Source: Ramicandelaber brevisporus (Eukaryota > Kickxellomycota > Ramicandelaberales > Ramicandelaberaceae). From it: 10,285 nucleotides of DNA. The notes beneath the pieces were generated by a model. The model was not told the origin of the DNA, made no database searches, and was given only the letters and a program-made list of their open reading frames with translations. Each line of letters starts with the position of its first letter. Positions within the stretch are counted from its first letter, which is position 1. Where the stretch lies: NCBI GenBank assembly GCA_025201865.1, contig MU603084.1, positions 11,477 to 21,761 of the forward strand, given 5' to 3'. Positions 7,501 through 10,285 of the stretch are shown piece after piece. Position numbers and translations under genes: made by a program.

Positions 7501-8910
7501 CTGATATTACTGCCGGCGTTTGGCGCATCAGTTCGCTGCATTAATCTAGTGGCTCGTCTTTCATGTGGATAAACTACTCTTGCAAACTGCTGAGGAGGTC
7601 CATTAGGGTCGACTCCAATGTCTTTATATCCTCTTCCATAAGGCGGCTGATGACCAGATGCCAGTACTGCTGGATTAAACACTTGCTTTACATCAAAATC
7701 CACATAATTTGCACGGTATTTCTGCCCTCGAACCTCCAATAACTGTTGTTTATTCTTCAAATTCTTTGCAGATTCATTGGATATCATTTTATATCTGTCT
7801 TCATTGGCCAGGTACTTGTCCAGAGTCAACTTTTCAAATGATGTTAATACTGGATGCTGGATTTGTTGAGCAGACTCTTTGCGCTCTTTGGATCCATTAA
7901 TATCTGTTACCGCAGCATTCGTTGTAGTATTAGTAGCATTGGCTGCATTATTAATATGGGTTGAAGTAGAAGTAGCATTAGTGCTGGCTGGAGTGGATGT
8001 AGCTTCAGATTGCTTCTGAGGAGTACCTTTGTCAACATCCATTGGCTCATTGCTGCTTTGAGTTGTAGCTGCGGGTGTCTGAGATGGAGGAGCTTGCTGT
8101 GGTGAACGAACTGAGCCAGTTGGACTAGCTGGTGCCGTGGCTTTAGGAGATATTGGGTCCTTCTGTGGAGTTGAGGCAGTTGTTGCAGTTTGTGGCTTTT
8201 GTTGCTGTTGCTGTTGCTGTTGCTGTTGTTGTTGCTGCTGTAGTTGTAGTTGCTGTTGTTGTTGCTGTTGTAAAGCCATCAATTGGCGCTGAACTGCTTG
8301 TTGAACAATTGGAGGTAGATCATTAAATTGCTCAGGTGTCATTGTAATGATTTTGTTCCATTGTTCTTGTGAAAGTGGCATTTGCAGTGCACTTTGTGAA
8401 CCTGATTCTGATGACATTGATGATGTGCGTCTCTGTGCTATTTCACTAGTTGCTGATGTTGGTGACACTGTTGCAGGTCCTGTTGTAGTGCTAGAAACTG
8501 AAGGGCGAGTTTGGGCTGGCTGTGGAGCTGGACTAGTAGGATTTGAACTTACTTGAGACTGTTGTTGCTGCTGCTGTTGCTGTTGTTGTTGCTGTTGCTG
8601 TGATTGTTGCTGCTGCTGTGATTGTTGCTGCTGCTGCTGTTGTTGAATCAAACCCATAAACATACTCTGACGCAATGTTAATAACTCTGCTTGATTAGTT
8701 GGTATTTCTACACCAATTCTAGCCAAATTTGCAGCAAATCTAGCCAAATGCTCCTTGTCAACTATATTAGCTCGAGGATCCGTCATTAACAATCGATACA
8801 AATCAAATGCCAGTGGTATTTTATTTTCTGGCAACTCTGCAAACGTGCGCTGAACTCCAATTGGAACCATAGATGCATTCTGCTGTTGCTGTTGTTGTTG
8901 AACTGGAGCT

Positions 8911-8945
<35 letters not shown>

Positions 8946-9875
8946 TTGCTGCTGTTGCTGCTGTTGAGCACGAGCTGCTAATAAAGCCGCTGCCTGCTGT
9001 TGCTGCTGGTGTTGCTGTTGCTGAGCTGCATTTTGATTGCGAGCCTGCAGTGCTTGCAATAACTGTTGCTGGATAGAGGCCTGCATATGCTGAGGCATGG
9101 CTGCAAGTCCAGCCTGTAAATTACCTTGTCCAGCTGCCGTGAGCAATGCAATGATATTACCCGTTTGATCCACAGGCTGAGTGGGAGGCGGTGAAATAGT
9201 GCCTGGTACTCCAGCGTTCAATCCGGCCAAGCCGAGCAAAGAGGTAACATCAAGTGACGGCTGTTGCTGTTGCACTTGTGGCTGGGATGGTTGCTGAGGC
9301 GCAGTTTGAACACCACCGAGGAATGCAGTAAGATCAATACTACCAGATGACGCATTTGATGTAACTGGATTGGCCACATTGGCTGCAACAGCCGCGGGAG
9401 CAGTGGCAGCTCCTCCAGAAAGCAATCCAAGCGATCCTAAGATGTCATCTCCAGCGAGAGCTGGGAGGCCAGATGCAGTCGCCGCTGCGAGTGATGTCAT
9501 CATTCGAGCTGGCTGTTGTTGCTGCTGATGCTGTTGTTGTTGTTGTTGCTGGCCTTGGGCTGTCATTAATTGCTTCAACACTGCTGCATCAAGTCCAAAC
9601 GGATCAACTGCTGTTGCTGCTGTTGCTGCTCCTGCTGTTGTAGCTGGCTTTGACGACACGGATGCTCCTGCTCCAATGCCAGCAGAAAGTGCAGCTTGCA
9701 GAGTATTGGCTGACAGCTGATCGGCTGCTGATAACCCAACAAGAGCTGATGAAGTGCCTGGAATGACTGTTGAGGCTGACGATGTACCCACTGCTGTTGT
9801 CGCCGCCGCTGAAACGGGTGCTGCGACTGACGAGCCAGTAACACCGCTAGTAAGTCCTGCCAGGAACTGGTCCAT
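4509..9875 (-). CDS. SNF5: SNF5/SMARCB1-family chromatin-remodelling subunit
   Basis: The frame encodes 1,788 residues from MDQFLAGLTS and acts, by family, as a core nuclear subunit of SWI/SNF-type ATP-dependent remodellers. Repeat 1 starts at residue 909 (RLVPIRIDIELPDGSKLRDT, then FTWNLTDRHITPELFARRLC) and ends in a helix near 1026-1040 (FGELIIRQINEQLEDY). Repeat 2 begins at about 1109 (RVLIKLRIVL, FDWDI) and resumes at 1318 (PETFADITVAELGL, then AIAHGIREQL). The N-terminus is Ala/Gln-rich with six or more Gln tracts and a helical block near 347-415. Residues about 674-850 form a conserved-looking block (PPYGRGYKDIG, VVYPHERRATRLMQR). The C-terminus has a charged helix, an acidic stretch and an AT-hook-like RRRGRPRGRSR at 1776-1786. 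At 1,788 residues it is far longer than human SMARCB1 (about 385) and yeast Snf5 (about 900). The frame extends back to ATG 10013, but that ATG has C at -3 while ATG 9875 has A at -3 and G at +4. The paralogue Sfh1 (RSC complex) is possible, but the Gln-rich N-terminus favours Snf5. Confidence 0.93.
5820..7151 (-). other. SNF5 domain with both repeats interrupted
   Basis: The two SNF5 repeats span residues about 909-1352. Repeat 1 is split by roughly 65 residues (about 958-1022, Ser-rich with a DDDDE patch) between its LCEDLAFD helix and the helix that normally follows directly. Repeat 2 is split by about 187 residues between FDWDI (ending 1131) and PETFA (1318). That second insert holds an RGRGRGRGRG basic stretch, a poly-Ala run and an acidic Asp/Glu/Ser stretch. 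The frame stays open across both, so these are coding insertions unless unseen introns are present. Confidence 0.8.
6228..6318 (-). repeat. Poly-Ala and RG-repeat insert in SNF5 repeat 2
   Basis: On the minus strand this encodes (RG)5 with flanking Arg/Gly, then HSAK and a run of about 15 Ala written with mostly GCG and GCA codons. It is the most GC-rich spot of the gene. RG/RGG stretches often bind nucleic acid, and long Ala runs can be length-variable. Confidence 0.8.
8199..8270 (-). repeat. Gln tract (24 codons with two Leu)
   Basis: On the minus strand the codons read seven Gln, Leu, Gln, Leu, then fourteen Gln (CAA and CAG mixed). The two Leu are CTA and so differ by one base from CAA. 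The tract lies directly after a helical segment containing PEQFNDLPPIVQQAVQRQLM. Confidence 0.85.
8559..8645 (-). repeat. Gln/Ser tract (29 codons)
   Basis: The minus strand encodes eight Gln, Ser, five Gln, Ser and fourteen Gln. It follows a conserved-looking helical block (residues about 347-415, with LPLAF-like and RQSMFMGLI motifs) in the SNF5 N-terminal half. Such tracts in yeast Snf5 are linked to transcriptional activation and environmental sensing; a similar role here is inference. Confidence 0.85.
8880..8966 (-). repeat. Gln19 and Gln7 tracts
   Basis: Nineteen Gln codons (8910-8966) are followed, after Ala-Pro-Val, by seven more (8880-8900). The 19-codon run is the longest uninterrupted homopolymer in the window. 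It mixes CAG and CAA throughout, with no pure CAG stretch longer than two. Confidence 0.9.
9513..9551 (-). repeat. Gln/His tract near the SNF5 N-terminus
   Basis: Thirteen codons encode Gln with one His, near residues 109-121, between two Ala-rich stretches. A similar Gln/His tract lies at about 8994-9023. Confidence 0.8.
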
Positions 9876-9876
9876 A

Positions 9877-10043
9877 CTATGAGGGAGGGGGGAAATAAAC
9901 AACAGCAAGAGGCTGGCGATCGCGGCAAGTAAAAGAAGCTGATGGTAATAACACTGATGCAAAAGTCTTTTGTTGTTTTTGTTGTTTTTGTTGTTATTGT
10001 TGTTATTTTTCATACGTTGGCTGACTTTGACGAACTCACATAC
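9877..10043 (-). other. Candidate 5'UTR intron of the SNF5 gene
   Basis: On the minus strand a GTATGT donor starts at 10043 (with an overlapping GTGAGT at 10039). An acceptor reading TTTATTTCCCCCCTCCCTCATAG ends at 9877, one base before the ATG at 9875; its pyrimidine tract is strong. The 167-base intron would remove ATG 10013 and the Asn-rich, Leu-rich 46-residue extension, leaving MDQ as the start. No strong branch-point consensus is evident, which lowers confidence. Confidence 0.4.
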
Positions 10044-10285
10044 ACACAGAGAGAGAGAGAGAGAGCTAACGTGAGAGAGAGCAAGTGAGATAGAGAGAAC
10101 AAAATCAGACCAAACATCAAATCATATACTCATCAGCAGTTGATGGCATTTAAAGGGCACGTAACAATTCTACAATGAGCAATCTCACCTCTAAAGGATA
10201 GTAAACTTTAAAAGTCTCTATTGTTTGGCTGTAGTATACATTCGTTAAAGGTGCGGTAGTAAGTACGAGAGAAAACATCGAGGAT
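10044..10285 (-). promoter_or_regulatory. Upstream region of the SNF5 gene
   Basis: An (AG)9 run at 10048-10065, followed by more GA-rich sequence to about 10100, reads as CT repeats on the gene strand. A CACGTT motif sits in the middle (plus-strand AACGTG at 10068-10073). Farther up, TTTAAA near 10149-10154 and TATATG near 10124-10129 are weak TATA-like candidates. The far end holds a 42-codon minus-strand ORF (10278-10150) with a GAG/GTGAGA splice-donor-like site inside. I cannot tell whether it is the first exon of something or chance. No other gene is visible. Confidence 0.35.

Noticed and set aside
9876-10013. Signal peptide on SNF5
   Set aside because: The hydrophobic stretch lies upstream of the better ATG, within a likely intron, and a nuclear chromatin subunit should not be secreted.
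10048-10100. Mobile element or terminal repeat at the right edge
   Set aside because: It is a simple GA/CT microsatellite-like stretch with no inverted terminal repeats or transposase nearby.

Overview
This is eukaryotic nuclear DNA. It carries two long, essentially intron-free protein genes facing each other tail to tail, plus the last codons of a third gene at the left edge. Nothing bacterial, viral or mobile is visible, and there are no RNA genes or CRISPR arrays. The clearest identity is a SNF5/SMARCB1-type chromatin-remodelling subunit. Its architecture (very long Gln-rich N-terminus, conserved fungal-type block before the SNF5 repeats, compact gene spacing, hardly any introns) points to a fungus. 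An early-diverging, chytrid-like lineage is my best guess, but it is inference and not demonstrated.

Layout. Positions 1-192 (+) hold the C-terminal 63 codons of an unrecognised protein. Positions 193-462 are the promoter and leader of the next gene, with a TATA-like element, two small upstream ORFs and a CT-rich stretch. Positions 463-4242 (+) encode a 1,259-residue protein: a proline- and glutamine-rich N-terminus, an acidic middle with repeated Asp/Phe motifs, about 215 residues of coiled coil, a His-rich stretch and a CxxC-plus-hydrophobic C-terminus. I read it as a golgin-like tether with a GRASP-binding tail resembling Golgin-45. Positions 4243-4508 are the convergent intergenic region, with an 8-bp tandem repeat that begins inside the last codons of the golgin-like gene and an alternative 3' splice site. 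Positions 9875-4509 (-) encode the 1,788-residue SNF5 homologue. Positions 9876-10285 are its leader and upstream region, with a possible 5'UTR intron and a (GA)n/(CT)n tract.

The two large genes have no evident functional link: one would act in SWI/SNF-type chromatin remodelling in the nucleus, the other probably at the Golgi. They share style more than function: long Gln tracts with mixed CAG/CAA codons, a preferred MDQ start with A at -3 and G at +4, and a CT-rich leader containing a CACGTT motif. I did not find a convincing new multi-gene system. The best leads are the Zn/PDZ-ligand-like C-terminus of the golgin-like protein with a splice donor inside it, and the large low-complexity insertions that split both SNF5 repeats.
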